DNA from: Limimaricola sp. G21655-S1
GTDB lineage: Bacteria; Pseudomonadota; Alphaproteobacteria; Rhodobacterales; Rhodobacteraceae
Reading direction: 5' to 3'
DNA: 64,000 bases
Assembly (NCBI RefSeq): GCF_027213785.1
Contig: NZ_JAPWGO010000003.1
Location: forward strand, 186,001 to 250,000
Shown: positions 9,703 to 18,389 of the stretch, piece after piece
How the letters are laid out: the number at the start of each line of letters is the position of its first letter
Numbering within the stretch: position 1 is the first letter of the stretch
Program-made: the position numbers and the translations under genes
The notes under the pieces: model-generated
Seen by the model: the letters and a program-made list of their open reading frames with translations, nothing else
Databases searched by the model: none
Told to the model about the DNA's origin: nothing

Positions 9703-10392
9703 ATGCGCCAGGTGCAGCCCCATGTCCTGATCGTCGAGGACGAGCCATCGCAGCGCGCGGTTCTGAGCTACAACCTTGAATCCGAAGGGTTTCGCATCTC
9801 AGAGGCCGAGGATGGCGATGCGGCGCTCCTGATGGTCTCCGAGGAGGTTCCGGACCTGATCGTGCTCGACTGGATGCTGCCCGGCGTCACCGGCATCGAG
9901 ATCTGCCGGCGGATCAAGTCACGGCCCGAAACCCGCGACGTGCCGATCATCATGCTCTCGGCGCGCTCCGAAGAGGTCGACCGGGTACGCGGGCTCGAAA
10001 CCGGCGCCGATGATTATGTCGTGAAGCCGTATTCGGTGACCGAGTTGATGGCGCGGGTGAAGGGCCAGCTGCGCCGGTCGCGACCGGCGGGCGTGGGCGA
10101 GACGCTGAGCTACGAGGACATCACCCTCGACGCCGAAACGCACCGGGTGCATCGCGACGGCAACCTCCTGAAGCTGGGTCCGACCGAGTTCCGGCTGCTC
10201 GCGACCTTCATGGAAAAACCGGGACGGGTCTGGAGCCGCGAGCAGCTTCTCGATCGCGTCTGGGGTCGGGACGTCTATGTCGACACCCGAACCGTCGACG
10301 TGCATATTGGCCGACTGCGCAAGGTGCTCTGTGCCCATGGCGGAGACGATCCGCTGCGCACGGTGCGCGGTGCCGGTTACGCGCTTGGATGA
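9703..10392 (+). CDS. phoB: Phosphate regulon response regulator PhoB
   Basis: OmpR-type response regulator of 229 aa. The receiver domain holds acidic pocket residues VEDEP, phosphoacceptor Asp56 in LDWMLPG and the conserved Lys in YVVKPYS. The C-terminal winged helix (about 130-229) includes LGPTEFRLL and VDVHIGRLRKVL. It binds Pho boxes such as the one before pstS, so the operon is expected to be self-amplifying. It starts 4 bp after phoU. Confidence 0.95.
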   Translation: MRQVQPHVLIVEDEPSQRAVLSYNLESEGFRISEAEDGDAALLMVSEEVPDLIVLDWMLPGVTGIEICRRIKSRPETRDVPIIMLSARSEEVDRVRGLETGADDYVVKPYSVTELMARVKGQLRRSRPAGVGETLSYEDITLDAETHRVHRDGNLLKLGPTEFRLLATFMEKPGRVWSREQLLDRVWGRDVYVDTRTVDVHIGRLRKVLCAHGGDDPLRTVRGAGYALG

Positions 10393-10403
10393 TCTGACCG
10401 AAA

Positions 10404-10428
10404 GGGAAGCCGCATATCATGGCTTCCC
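10404..10428 (+). terminator. Hairpin after phoB
   Basis: GGGAAGCC and GGCTTCCC form a perfect 8-bp stem with a 9-nt loop, starting 11 bp after the phoB stop. There is no T-run, so it may be a weak terminator or an mRNA 3' end. Confidence 0.55.
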
Positions 10429-10448
10429 ACATCCCATAACGATTAACT

Positions 10449-10464
10449 CATAATGAAGATTATG
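10449..10464. promoter_or_regulatory. AT-rich palindrome upstream of LuxR-type gene
   Basis: CATAAT and ATTATG flank a 4-nt centre in a clearly AT-rich patch 36 bp before the LuxR-type start. It could be an operator or part of the promoter. No known consensus is met. Confidence 0.35.
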
Positions 10465-10499
10465 TAATTTACTGGATCGTTGCCGGTTCGAGATTTCGA

Positions 10500-11273
10500 A
10501 TGATAGGTTTGGACATGTCCCACCTGTCGGAAATCCCGCAGCCCGCCTTGAGGTTCGTGTCGCGCGCCGCCCAATGCGGCGACAGCGAAGAGCTTTGGCA
10601 ACTGTTCTGCGCGAGGATGAAGGATTACGGGTTCGATCGCCTCGTCTACGCGATCACCCACCTGTTCGATGCCGACATCGCCGACCCGTCCAGCTGGGTC
10701 GTCCTTCATACGCATGATGAAGGCTATGCGCGCCGCCTCTTCGGCGGCGGCGGGATGCTGCGTGGAACGCGGATCGCCGACTGGGCCTTCACCGAAACCG
10801 GCATCCTGCCCTGGAGCCGGTACGACGAATTGCCGCCGCAGGACCCGACCGCGGAATTCCGGCTTCGGGAACTGGATCGCGCTTACCGGGTGTGCGCCGG
10901 CGTCACCGTGAGCTTTCCGCCGTTGCCGCGACGCACCAAGGGCGTGCTTTCTCTGACCGCGAAACCGGGCTTCGACCAGCATCGGATCGACCGGATGTGG
11001 CGCGAGCGTGCCGCCGAGATCGAGGCGCAGTTGCACGTGTTCCACCTGCGGTTCCTGACATTGCCTTTCGGGCCCTACAAGCTGACCGCCCGTCAGAGAC
11101 AGGTGCTCGAACTCGTGGCCTGCGGGCATACCACGCATCACATGGCGGAAGAGCTGGAACTGACGCCGGCCACCATCGACAAGCATCTCAAGCTGGCCCG
11201 CGAAACCCTCGGGGTTGCCACGACGGCGCAGGCTGTGTTGAAGGCGTCACTCTTTAACCAGATTTTCAGTTGA
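10500..11273 (+). CDS. LuxR family transcriptional regulator (autoinducer-domain solo)
   Basis: A 257-aa regulator with an N-terminal autoinducer-binding-type fold (about 15-170) and a C-terminal LuxR helix-turn-helix (LTARQRQVLELVACG, ATIDKHLKLARETLGV). No luxI-type synthase is near. The ligand pocket is unusual: the D-P pair and aromatic residues that contact acyl-homoserine lactone in TraR-type proteins are not evident (region DEGYARRLF...RIADWAFTETGILPWS). It may sense another ligand, or none. ATG 10515 with AGG 7 bp upstream is an alternative start. Confidence 0.85.
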   Translation: MIGLDMSHLSEIPQPALRFVSRAAQCGDSEELWQLFCARMKDYGFDRLVYAITHLFDADIADPSSWVVLHTHDEGYARRLFGGGGMLRGTRIADWAFTETGILPWSRYDELPPQDPTAEFRLRELDRAYRVCAGVTVSFPPLPRRTKGVLSLTAKPGFDQHRIDRMWRERAAEIEAQLHVFHLRFLTLPFGPYKLTARQRQVLELVACGHTTHHMAEELELTPATIDKHLKLARETLGVATTAQAVLKASLFNQIFS

Positions 11274-11550
11274 GTTCGTTTTCGTACTTGTGTGGGTCAG
11301 GAATACCAGACTTCCAACGCGGCCCGCGCCATGAGATGGTCATTATGTTGACGAGTGAAGGCCGGTTTGGCCAAGTGATGCAGCCCTGGGAAGTGTTTGA
11401 TCTGGCGCATGTATCAAACCGACAGCAGCAGGTCGGTATCCAGTATGAGATCGCCGCGTCCGTCACCGCCGCCGGGCGCGGCACTCTTTTGTAGCGCCCC
11501 CTGCCCTTTGCGATCACGCTCATTTCCGAAATCGCCCGGCTGCGACGGCA
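11274..11550. other. Gene-free region of about 340 bp, lower GC
   Basis: Between the LuxR-type stop and the tsf terminator no convincing gene is present. Two short opposing open frames (plus 11270-11494, minus 11266-11523) overlap each other almost fully, lack good ribosome binding sites and resemble no family I know. The first 170 bp are visibly less GC-rich than the surroundings, which would suit a decayed insertion or old intergenic DNA. Confidence 0.4.
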
Positions 11551-11555
11551 AAACG

Positions 11556-11587
11556 AAAAACGCCGCCCGCGAGGTGCGGACGGCGTC
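11556..11587 (-). terminator. Rho-independent terminator of rpsB-tsf
   Basis: On the minus strand ACGCCGTCCGC and GCGGGCGGCGT pair (one mismatch) over a 5-nt loop and are followed by TTTTT, 24 bp after the tsf stop. Confidence 0.85.
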
Positions 11588-11610
11588 TTCGTCGCGATCG
11601 TGGGGCTGGA

Positions 11611-12486
11611 TCAGCCCTTGGCGACCTTGGCCACCTCGGCGGCGAAGTCCTCTTCCACCTTCTCAATGCCTTCGCCCACGGCGAGACGCACGAAGCCGGT
11701 GATCGTGGCGCCGGCCTCTTTCGCGGCGGCTTCGACGGTCAGGTCGGGGTTCACGACGAACGCCTGACCCAGCAGGGTCGACTCGGCCATGAACTTCTTC
11801 ATGCGGCCTTCGATCATCTTCTCGATGACCTGCTCGGGCTTGCCGCTCTCGCGGGCGATGTCCATCTGGACCTGCTTTTCCTTCTCGACGATCGCGGGGT
11901 CGAGATCGGCCTCGCCGAGCGCGGCGGGGTTGGCCGCGGCGATGTGCATCGCGACCTGACGGCCGAAGGCCTCGTCACCGCCCGAAAGCGCGACCAGAAC
12001 GCCGATGGTGCCCATGTCGGCAGCGGCGGCATTGTGGACGTAGGTCACGACCTTCTCGCCCTCGATTGCGGCCATCCGGCGTAGCGTCATGTTCTCGCCG
12101 ATCTTGGCGATCGCGTCGGTGATCAGCGTGTCGACCGGCTTGCCGTCGACCTCGGTGGTCTTCAGCTCCTCGAGGTTCGACGCCTTGACGCCGGCCTTCG
12201 CGATCTTCGAGACGAGGTTCTGGAAGTCGGCGTTCTTGGCGACGAAGTCGGTTTCCGAGTTCAGCTCGATCGCGACGCCACGGCCACCCTCGACGGCGAC
12301 GGCCACGAGGCCCTCGGCGGCGGTGCGGCCGGATTTCTTGGCGGCCTTGGCCAGGCCCTTGGTGCGCAGCCAGTCGACCGCGGCTTCCATGTCGCCGTCG
12401 GTTTCGGTCAGCGCCTTCTTGGCGTCCATCATGCCTGCGCCGGTGCTCTCGCGCAGTTCCTTGACCATGCTCGCGGTGATCGCCAT
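11611..12486 (-). CDS. tsf: Elongation factor Ts
   Basis: Guanine-nucleotide exchange factor for EF-Tu. The 291-aa protein starts [26 protein letters not shown], the conserved UBA-like N-terminus, and contains [12 protein letters not shown], the EF-Tu contact motif, at about residues 76-87. The start at 12486 has AGGAGAG just upstream; the longer open frame reaching 12627 runs into rpsB and is spurious. Downstream of rpsB in the usual order, separated by a 76-bp spacer containing a strong hairpin. Confidence 0.96.
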   Translation of the reverse strand: MAITASMVKELRESTGAGMMDAKKALTETDGDMEAAVDWLRTKGLAKAAKKSGRTAAEGLVAVAVEGGRGVAIELNSETDFVAKNADFQNLVSKIAKAGVKASNLEELKTTEVDGKPVDTLITDAIAKIGENMTLRRMAAIEGEKVVTYVHNAAAADMGTIGVLVALSGGDEAFGRQVAMHIAAANPAALGEADLDPAIVEKEKQVQMDIARESGKPEQVIEKMIEGRMKKFMAESTLLGQAFVVNPDLTVEAAAKEAGATITGFVRLAVGEGIEKVEEDFAAEVAKVAKG

Positions 12487-12514
12487 CGCGTCTCTCCTAG
12501 AATTTGAATGGATT

Positions 12515-12539
12515 CCGGGCGCGGCATATCCGCGCCCGG
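12515..12539 (-). promoter_or_regulatory. Hairpin between rpsB and tsf
   Basis: CCGGGCGCGG and CCGCGCCCGG form a perfect 10-bp stem with a 5-nt loop and no U-tract. It is likely to be an attenuation or RNA-processing point that adjusts tsf relative to rpsB. That role is inference. Confidence 0.6.
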
Positions 12540-12562
12540 CAACCGTGATGTGACGGTGCGCC

Positions 12563-13339
12563 TTATTCGGCGGTGGCGGCTTCGGCGTCGGCGGCGAGCT
12601 GCTCTTCGGTGAACTGCTCCATCGCACCCATGTCGACGCCGGCGGCGCCGAGCTGCGCGCTCATGCCGTCGAGCGCGGCGCGGGCGGCGAGGTCACAGTA
12701 GAGCGCGATCGCGCGGGCGGCGTCGTCGTTGCCCGGGATCACGTAGTCCACGCCCTCGGGCGAGCAGTTGGTGTCGACGACGGCGACGACCGGGATGCCG
12801 AGCTTCTTGGCTTCGGAGATCGCCAGGTCTTCCTTGTTGACGTCGATCACGAACAGCAGGTCAGGCACGCCGCCCATTTCACGGATGCCGCCGAGCGAGG
12901 CCTGCAGCTTGATCTGCTCGCGCTCCATGCCGAGACGCTCTTTCTTGGTGAGGCCGGAAAAGCCCTGCTCGGCCGCCTCGTCGATGGCGCGCAGGCGGTT
13001 GATCGACTGCGACACGGTCTGCCAGTTGGTCAGCGTGCCACCGAGCCAGCGGTGGTTCATGTAGAACTGGGCCGACTTCTCGGCGGCGTCGGCGATCGGC
13101 TGGGCGGCCTGACGCTTGGTGCCGACGAAGAGCACGCGGCCGCCCTTGGCGACGGTATCACGGATGACCTGCAGCGCCTTGTCCAGCATCGGAACGGTCT
13201 GGGTCAGGTCCATGATGTGGATGCCGTTGCGGGCACCGTAGATGTACTCGGACATCCGCGGGTTCCAGCGGGCGGTCTGGTGGCCGAAGTGAACGCCGGC
13301 CTCGAGCAGCTGGCGCATGGAGAACTCGGGAAGAGCCAT
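12563..13339 (-). CDS. rpsB: 30S ribosomal protein S2
   Basis: Structural protein of the small ribosomal subunit, 258 aa. Family landmarks are [22 protein letters not shown] near the N-terminus, VGTKRQA and [14 protein letters not shown], and [25 protein letters not shown]. The C-terminal 20 residues are an acidic and alanine-rich tail, normal for alphaproteobacteria. A promoter-like pair lies about 120 bp upstream, so the leader is long enough to hold an S2 feedback structure. Confidence 0.97.
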   Translation of the reverse strand: MALPEFSMRQLLEAGVHFGHQTARWNPRMSEYIYGARNGIHIMDLTQTVPMLDKALQVIRDTVAKGGRVLFVGTKRQAAQPIADAAEKSAQFYMNHRWLGGTLTNWQTVSQSINRLRAIDEAAEQGFSGLTKKERLGMEREQIKLQASLGGIREMGGVPDLLFVIDVNKEDLAISEAKKLGIPVVAVVDTNCSPEGVDYVIPGNDDAARAIALYCDLAARAALDGMSAQLGAAGVDMGAMEQFTEEQLAADAEAATAE

Positions 13340-13461
13340 GTCTCTATACCTTTCCGGTTTTGCCTCGACGGGGGATCAGGGCGGCTGCCCCAACCGGTGG
13401 ACCCCGGGGGATGTCTCCCCCCGATAGGCCCGCCCCCGCCTGCGGGATTGATCGTGCGCTG

Positions 13462-13490
13462 CCCTTAGCGCCACCGCTCCGAAAAGGCAA
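13462..13490 (-). promoter_or_regulatory. Probable rpsB-tsf promoter
   Basis: On the minus strand TTGCCT (13490-13485), a 17-bp spacer and TAAGGG (13467-13462) form a sigma-70-like pair about 125 bp upstream of rpsB, just downstream of the convergently unrelated dehydrogenase stop. The -10 is weak. Confidence 0.45.
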
Positions 13491-13501
13491 GGCCGGTCAG
13501 G

Positions 13502-14371
13502 TCATGGCTTTCGGAGCCGCTTGATCAGCGACGAGGTATCCCAGCGACCGCCGCCCATCTGCTGCACCTCCTTGTAGAACTGGTCGACCAGCGCCGTCAC
13601 CGGCAGGCTGACCGACAGCTCGTCGGCCGCGTCGAGACAGATGCCCAGATCCTTGCGCATCCAGTCCACCGCGAAGCCGTGCTCGAAATGATCGTCGAGC
13701 ATCGTGGAGTGGCGGTTGAGCATCTGCCAGCTTCCGGCGGCGCCCTGACTGATCACCTCCACGAGCGCGCGGCCGTCGAGCCCGGCCTTCTCGGCGAAGG
13801 CCAGCGATTCCGACAGCCCCTGCACCAGCCCGGCGATGGCGATCTGGTTGGCCATCTTGGCCAGCTGCCCGGCGCCGCTTTCGCCCAATCGGCGGCAGAT
13901 CTTCGCATAGGCATCGATCACCGGTTCGGCCCGGTCGAAATGATCCTGCGCGCCGCCGCACATCACCGAAAGCTGGCCGTTCTCGGCCCCGGCCTGCCCG
14001 CCCGAGACCGGTGCATCGACGAAACCGACGCCCTTCGCATCGGCGGCGGCGGCCAGCTCGCGCGTCACGGCGGCGCTGACCGTGGTGTGATCGACGAAGA
14101 GCGCGCCCGCCTCCATCCCCGCGAAGGCGCCGTCATCGCCCGCGCAGACCGAGCGCAGATCGTCGTCATTGCCGACGCAGGCAAAGACGATCTCGGCGCC
14201 CTGGGCGGCCTCGCGCGGTGTCGCGGCGTGCCGGCCGTTATACTCGCGGGCCCAGGCCTCGGCCTTGGCGGTAGTGCGATTGTAGACCGTCACCTCGTGC
14301 CCGGCCTTCGCCAGATGACCCGCCATGGGGTATCCCATCACGCCCAGTCCCAGAAACGTCAGCTTCGCCAT
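13502..14371 (-). CDS. NAD(P)-dependent oxidoreductase, 3-hydroxyisobutyrate dehydrogenase family
   Basis: A 289-aa beta-hydroxyacid dehydrogenase. The N-terminal Rossmann domain has LGLGVMGYPMAGHL, and VYNRT follows at the end of the second strand, which suggests NADP preference. The substrate motif VDAPVSGGQAGAENGQLSVMCGG and the catalytic Lys region AKMANQIAIAG are present. Substrates in the family include 3-hydroxyisobutyrate, tartronate semialdehyde and succinic semialdehyde; no valine-degradation gene is adjacent, so the substrate is open. GGAGAG lies upstream of the chosen start at 14371. Confidence 0.88.
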   Translation of the reverse strand: MAKLTFLGLGVMGYPMAGHLAKAGHEVTVYNRTTAKAEAWAREYNGRHAATPREAAQGAEIVFACVGNDDDLRSVCAGDDGAFAGMEAGALFVDHTTVSAAVTRELAAAADAKGVGFVDAPVSGGQAGAENGQLSVMCGGAQDHFDRAEPVIDAYAKICRRLGESGAGQLAKMANQIAIAGLVQGLSESLAFAEKAGLDGRALVEVISQGAAGSWQMLNRHSTMLDDHFEHGFAVDWMRKDLGICLDAADELSVSLPVTALVDQFYKEVQQMGGGRWDTSSLIKRLRKP

Positions 14372-14474
14372 GATGCTCTCCCTGCCTCCCGGGGCTTTCG
14401 CTCGCCCCCGAGGCGCGATACTCACCATGCCCAACCGGCCCGTCAAGCACGGGCGACTGCCCCCCGGAGGATCG

Positions 14475-16940
14475 ATGGCCACTCTGTTTCGCTGGCTCCT
14501 GCGCCTGACCGTCGGCGTGATCCTCCTCGGCCTTGCCGCGACGGTGCTGGTCTACTGGTTCTTCGCGCGCTCCCTGCCCGATTACGACGCCCGCGCCCGT
14601 GTCGCTGGGATTTCCGCGCCGGTGGAGATCGTGCGCGATCACGCCAACGTGCCGCACATCTTTGGCGACGCGGATCGCGACGTGTTCTTCGCGCTCGGCT
14701 ACGCCCATGCGCAGGACCGGCTTTGGCAGATGACGCTGCTGCGCCGCACCGTTCAGGGACGCCTGTCCGAGCTGTTCGGCCGCCGCACCGCCGAGAGCGA
14801 CATCCTGATGCGGCGGCTCGACCTCTACCGCGCCGCCACCGCCTCGGTCGAGGATCAGGACGGCCAGACGCGTTCGGCGCTCGAAGCCTATGCGGCGGGC
14901 GTCAACGCATGGGTCGGCGAGGTCAATGCCGGGGCGCGGGGCCGCGGCGCGCCCGAGATGTGGCTGTTCAACCAGCCGCTGGCGCCTTGGCAGCCCGCCG
15001 ACAGCATCGCGATCCTCAAGCTGATGGCCTGGCAGCAGAGCGACCATCTGCAGGCCGAGGTGCTGCGCGCGCGCAGCTCGCTGCTGCTCGAGGAAGAGCG
15101 GCTGCGCGACATCCTGCCCGACGTGCCCGGGCCGGGGCTGACCGCCCTGCCCCGCTACGCCGACCTGATGCCCGAGATCCCCGAGCGTCACGCCGCCGCC
15201 GAGGCGCCCTTCGATCCGCTCGCCGCGAGCCTGCCCGCGGCGCTGTCGGGCGCCTCGAACGCCTGGGCCGCCGGACCCTCGCGCTCGGCCACCGGCGCGA
15301 CGCTTCTGGCCAATGACCCGCACCGGCTGCTCACCGCGCCCTCGATCTGGTACCTGGCGCGGCTGGAACTGCGCTCGGGCGGCGTCATCGGCGCGACGAT
15401 CCCCGGCATCCCGCTGGTGCTGGCCGGCCGCAGCAACGATCTCGGCTGGGGCATCACCGCCTCCTTCGCCGACGATCTCGACCTCTATGCCGAAGAGGTG
15501 AACCCGAAGAATGCGGGCGAATACCGCACGGAGGATGGCTGGGCCCGGTTCGAGGCACGCGACAGCATCGTCGAGATCAAGGACGCCGCCGCCGTCACGC
15601 TGCGGCTGCAACGCACCGCCAACGGGCCGGTTCTGCCGCCCGAGCAGTTCGCGCTCGACACGATCCGCCCGCGCGGCCACGTGATGACGCTGGCCTGGTC
15701 GGGGCTGTCGGACAACGACACCTCGATGACCGCCGGGCTGAGGCTGATGCAGGCCCGCACGATCGAGGAAGGCATCCGCGCCGGCCGGCTGCAGGTCGCG
15801 CCGAACCAGAACCTGATCCTCGCCGACCGCAACCGCGTCGCGCTCAAGACCGTGGGCGCGGTGCCGCTGCGCGACCCCGACCACCAGAGCAAGGGTAGGC
15901 TGCCGACGCTGGGCTACATGGCCGAGAACCGCTGGCAGGGCCGGCTGCCCTATGTCGACCTGCCCGAGTCCACCGAGCCGGTCGGCGGACTCGTCGGCAA
16001 CACGAACAACAAGACCGTCGACCGGCCCTTTCCCAAGCATGTCTCCTACCATTGGGGCGACACCCAGCGGATCGCCCGCTGGCGCGGGCTGATGCAGTCG
16101 CGCGAGGTGCATACCCGCGACAGCTTCATCGAGGCGCAGCTCGACACGGTGAGCCCCACCGCCCGGGCGTTGCTGCCGATCGTCGGCGCGGATCTGTGGT
16201 TCACCGGCGAACCGGCGCCCGAGGGCACGCCGGCCCGGCGCCGTCAGCGCGCGCTCGAACTCCTGGGCGAATGGAACGGCGAGATGAACGAGCACCTGCC
16301 CGAACCGCTGATCTACGCCGCCTGGATGCGGGCCTTGCAGGAGCGGCTGATCCGCGACGATCTCGGCCCCCTCGCCAACGCCTATACCCATGTCCGGCCG
16401 CTCTTCATCGACCGGGTGTTCCGCGATGTGGACGGTGCCAGCGCCTGGTGCGACATCCGCCAGTCGGCGGCCGAGGAAAGTTGCGCCGACATCGCCCGGA
16501 TGGCGCTTGACGACGCGCTGATCTGGATCACCGAGACCCATGGCGCCAATCTCGACGCGCTGCGCTGGGGCGACGCGCACGAGGCGCGGCAGGATCACCC
16601 GGTGCTGGGCCAGGCCCCGTTCATCAACTGGTTCGTCAATATCCGCCAGAGCACCTCGGGCGGAGACAACACGCTGAGGCGCGGCCTCACCGACGGGCGT
16701 GCACCGAACCCGTTCCACAACGTCCATGCGGCGGGCTATCGCGGCGTCTACGACTTCGCCGATCCCGACAGCTCGGTCTTCATCATCTCGACCGGCCAGT
16801 CGGGCCACCCGCTGTCGCGCCATTACGACGATCTGGGCGAGCTGTGGCGGCGCGGCGAATACATCCCGATGTCGCTCGATCCCAGCCTCGCGCGCGGCGC
16901 GGCGGTGGGCATCACCCAGCTCCTGCCCGCCCGGCCCTGA
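14475..16940 (+). CDS. Penicillin acylase family protein
   Basis: N-terminal nucleophile hydrolase of 821 aa that would cleave an amide bond such as that of beta-lactams or N-acyl-homoserine lactones. A membrane helix or signal anchor covers residues 8-31. The pro-enzyme should self-cleave before Ser261 (SGASNAW), which becomes the N-terminus of the beta chain. Downstream motifs ANDPHRLL and GWGITASFADDLDL fit the family. GGAGG precedes the start at 14475. The natural substrate is unknown; acyl-homoserine lactone acylases of this family cannot be told apart by sequence reading alone. Confidence 0.9.
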   Translation: MATLFRWLLRLTVGVILLGLAATVLVYWFFARSLPDYDARARVAGISAPVEIVRDHANVPHIFGDADRDVFFALGYAHAQDRLWQMTLLRRTVQGRLSELFGRRTAESDILMRRLDLYRAATASVEDQDGQTRSALEAYAAGVNAWVGEVNAGARGRGAPEMWLFNQPLAPWQPADSIAILKLMAWQQSDHLQAEVLRARSSLLLEEERLRDILPDVPGPGLTALPRYADLMPEIPERHAAAEAPFDPLAASLPAALSGASNAWAAGPSRSATGATLLANDPHRLLTAPSIWYLARLELRSGGVIGATIPGIPLVLAGRSNDLGWGITASFADDLDLYAEEVNPKNAGEYRTEDGWARFEARDSIVEIKDAAAVTLRLQRTANGPVLPPEQFALDTIRPRGHVMTLAWSGLSDNDTSMTAGLRLMQARTIEEGIRAGRLQVAPNQNLILADRNRVALKTVGAVPLRDPDHQSKGRLPTLGYMAENRWQGRLPYVDLPESTEPVGGLVGNTNNKTVDRPFPKHVSYHWGDTQRIARWRGLMQSREVHTRDSFIEAQLDTVSPTARALLPIVGADLWFTGEPAPEGTPARRRQRALELLGEWNGEMNEHLPEPLIYAAWMRALQERLIRDDLGPLANAYTHVRPLFIDRVFRDVDGASAWCDIRQSAAEESCADIARMALDDALIWITETHGANLDALRWGDAHEARQDHPVLGQAPFINWFVNIRQSTSGGDNTLRRGLTDGRAPNPFHNVHAAGYRGVYDFADPDSSVFIISTGQSGHPLSRHYDDLGELWRRGEYIPMSLDPSLARGAAVGITQLLPARP

Positions 16941-16996
16941 GGCGGAACCGCCACGCCGCGCGCCGGTTTCCCCTCCGAACCGACACGGAGGATCGC

Positions 16997-17332
16997 ATGA
17001 GCGGCAAGTCGCATGAGCAGGTCTGGGAGGAATTCCGGGACCTGGTGAACATGGCCCCGAAGGAGATCGAGGATTTCCTCGACACCGAGGAAAGCAGGTC
17101 GGTCGGCGATACAGGCGGCGATGGCGAAAGCACCGGCCACAAATCGGGCAAGCGCATCGTCGAGATCAAGCGCACCAACAAGGCCGATCTCTCGGAGGGC
17201 CAATGGGACCACATGGCCAAGGTCGTGGGCTACATCAAGCGGCACAAGGCGCAAGGCGGCCCCAAGGACGACATGGAGCATTCCAAGTGGCGCTATTCGC
17301 TGATGAATTGGGGCCACGACCCGCTGAAGTGA
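16997..17332 (+). CDS. DUF3140 domain protein
   Basis: A hydrophilic 111-aa protein. The pattern WEEFRDLVNMAPKEIEDFL at residues 8-26 and SGKRIVEIKRTNKADLSEGQWDHMAKVVGYIKRH at about 50-83, ending in KWRYSLMNWGHDP, matches the small DUF3140 family. The family often appears near stress or desiccation genes but has no assigned function. The start has CGGAGGA 5 bp upstream. It lies 57 bp after the penicillin acylase and ends 5 bp from the convergent VOC gene. Confidence 0.8.
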   Translation: MSGKSHEQVWEEFRDLVNMAPKEIEDFLDTEESRSVGDTGGDGESTGHKSGKRIVEIKRTNKADLSEGQWDHMAKVVGYIKRHKAQGGPKDDMEHSKWRYSLMNWGHDPLK

Positions 17333-17336
17333 CGCC

Positions 17337-17696
17337 TCAGACGGTCTCGCAGATCTCGATGCGGTTGCCGAACGGGTCCGACACGTAGAACCGCCTGAGC
17401 CCCGGCAGCTCGGTCTCGGTGCGCACTGCGATGTCATGCGCGTCGAGGTGGTAGCGCATCGCCGCGAGGTCGGCGACGCGAAAGGCGGGGTGCGCCTTGC
17501 GCGCGGGCGCGAAGGGCGTCTCGACACCCAGATGCAGCCGCAGGCTGCGCCCCTCGAACCAGACCCCGCCCCGGCCGGCCAGGATCTCGGGCTTGGCCAC
17601 CTCCGCGAGGCCCAGCACGCCCCCATAGAACCCGCGTGCTGCATCCTCGCCGCCTTCGGGCATGGCAAGCTGGATATGGTGGAGATCGAGGATCAT
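17337..17696 (-). CDS. VOC family (glyoxalase/bleomycin resistance-like) protein
   Basis: A 119-aa protein with the paired beta-alpha-beta-beta-beta layout: LDLHHIQLAMP at the start, FYGGVLGLAEV, then LHLGVE, FRVADLAAMRYHL and FYVSDPFGNRIEICE at the end. The metal-ligand positions His and Glu of VOC enzymes are represented. The start at 17696 is chosen because the longer frame would run into the neighbouring regulator. Substrate unknown. Confidence 0.8.
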   Translation of the reverse strand: MILDLHHIQLAMPEGGEDAARGFYGGVLGLAEVAKPEILAGRGGVWFEGRSLRLHLGVETPFAPARKAHPAFRVADLAAMRYHLDAHDIAVRTETELPGLRRFYVSDPFGNRIEICETV

Positions 17697-17739
17697 CTGC
17701 GGCGTCCCATGATTGTCATGCCGCACCCTGATAGCGCTA

Positions 17740-18312
17740 TCAGGACGAGGCGTCATCCCCCGGCGCGGGCGACGACGTGACGACATGCAGCCCGCCCCGC
17801 GCCTGCAGCGGCGCCAGCAGATCCTCGAGAAAGAAACCGGTGAGCTGCGACCTACTAGTCAGCCCGGACTTGCGATAGACGGCGGTGGCGTGCTGGCGCA
17901 CCGTGGCGCTGGAACAGTCGCGCAGCGTGGCGATCTCCTTGTGGATGAGCCCCTTGAGCATCAAGAGCGCGATCTCGCTCTCGGTCCCGGTCAGGCCCCA
18001 TTCCGCGAACTGCGCCGCGATCGCGCGGCTGAGCCCGTCGACATGCGCCCGGCTGGCCTGCCGCCATTGCTCGCCCTCGCGCCGGGCACGGTCGAGATCG
18101 CCCAGAAGCCGCGCCCTTTCGCGCCGCATCTCGCGGCTGGCCTGCGAGCCGAAGGCCGTGAAGACGACAGCTCCGGCGAGAAGCGCGGTCTCGAACAGAT
18201 CGACCGCGAAGGTGGCCCAGGTGAACGGCTCGTCGGTCTGCACGACCTCGAGCACCACCAGCAGGCCGAAAAGGCCGGCGGCAGCGGCGGCGTATGTGAC
18301 GATGCGGGACAT
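17740..18312 (-). CDS. Membrane-anchored LuxR-type helix-turn-helix regulator
   Basis: A 190-aa protein with two predicted membrane helices (about residues 4-24 and 33-53), a charged coiled-coil-like segment (about 55-85, REMRRERARLLGDLDRARREGEQW) and a C-terminal LuxR helix-turn-helix (LTGTESEIALLMLKGLIHKEIATLRDCSSATVRQHATAVYRKSGL). Membrane-bound one-component regulators bind DNA from the membrane and are less common in the LuxR fold. The start at 18312 has GGGAGGA 8 bp upstream. That ribosome binding site is part of a local duplication. Confidence 0.8.
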   Translation of the reverse strand: MSRIVTYAAAAAGLFGLLVVLEVVQTDEPFTWATFAVDLFETALLAGAVVFTAFGSQASREMRRERARLLGDLDRARREGEQWRQASRAHVDGLSRAIAAQFAEWGLTGTESEIALLMLKGLIHKEIATLRDCSSATVRQHATAVYRKSGLTSRSQLTGFFLEDLLAPLQARGGLHVVTSSPAPGDDASS

Positions 18313-18318
18313 GGCCGT

Positions 18319-18347
18319 CCTCCCGGACAGTGGCGCCCTCCCGGACA
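18319..18347. repeat. Duplicated ribosome-binding segment
   Basis: CCTCCCGGACA occurs at 18319-18329 and 18337-18347, an 18-bp period. Read on the minus strand, each copy holds GGGAGG. The copy next to the start is the ribosome binding site of the membrane LuxR-type gene; the other is a spare or an operator. Confidence 0.5.
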
Positions 18348-18389
18348 ACGGAAGGATGCCACGGTTTTCGTTCCGTGGCACCCGTGATC

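Noticed and set aside
10500-11273. Complete quorum-sensing pair
   Set aside because: No luxI-like gene in the window on either strand.
11266-11523. 85-aa minus-strand frame (cysteine-rich)
   Set aside because: Overlaps an opposing frame, has no ribosome binding site and no recognisable family. Not listed as a gene.
13679-15316. 545-aa open frame on the plus strand
   Set aside because: Out-of-frame over the dehydrogenase (antisense) and the penicillin acylase; low-complexity arginine-rich composition.
14238-16823. 861-aa open frame on the minus strand
   Set aside because: Antisense shadow of the penicillin acylase and the dehydrogenase; no family motif.
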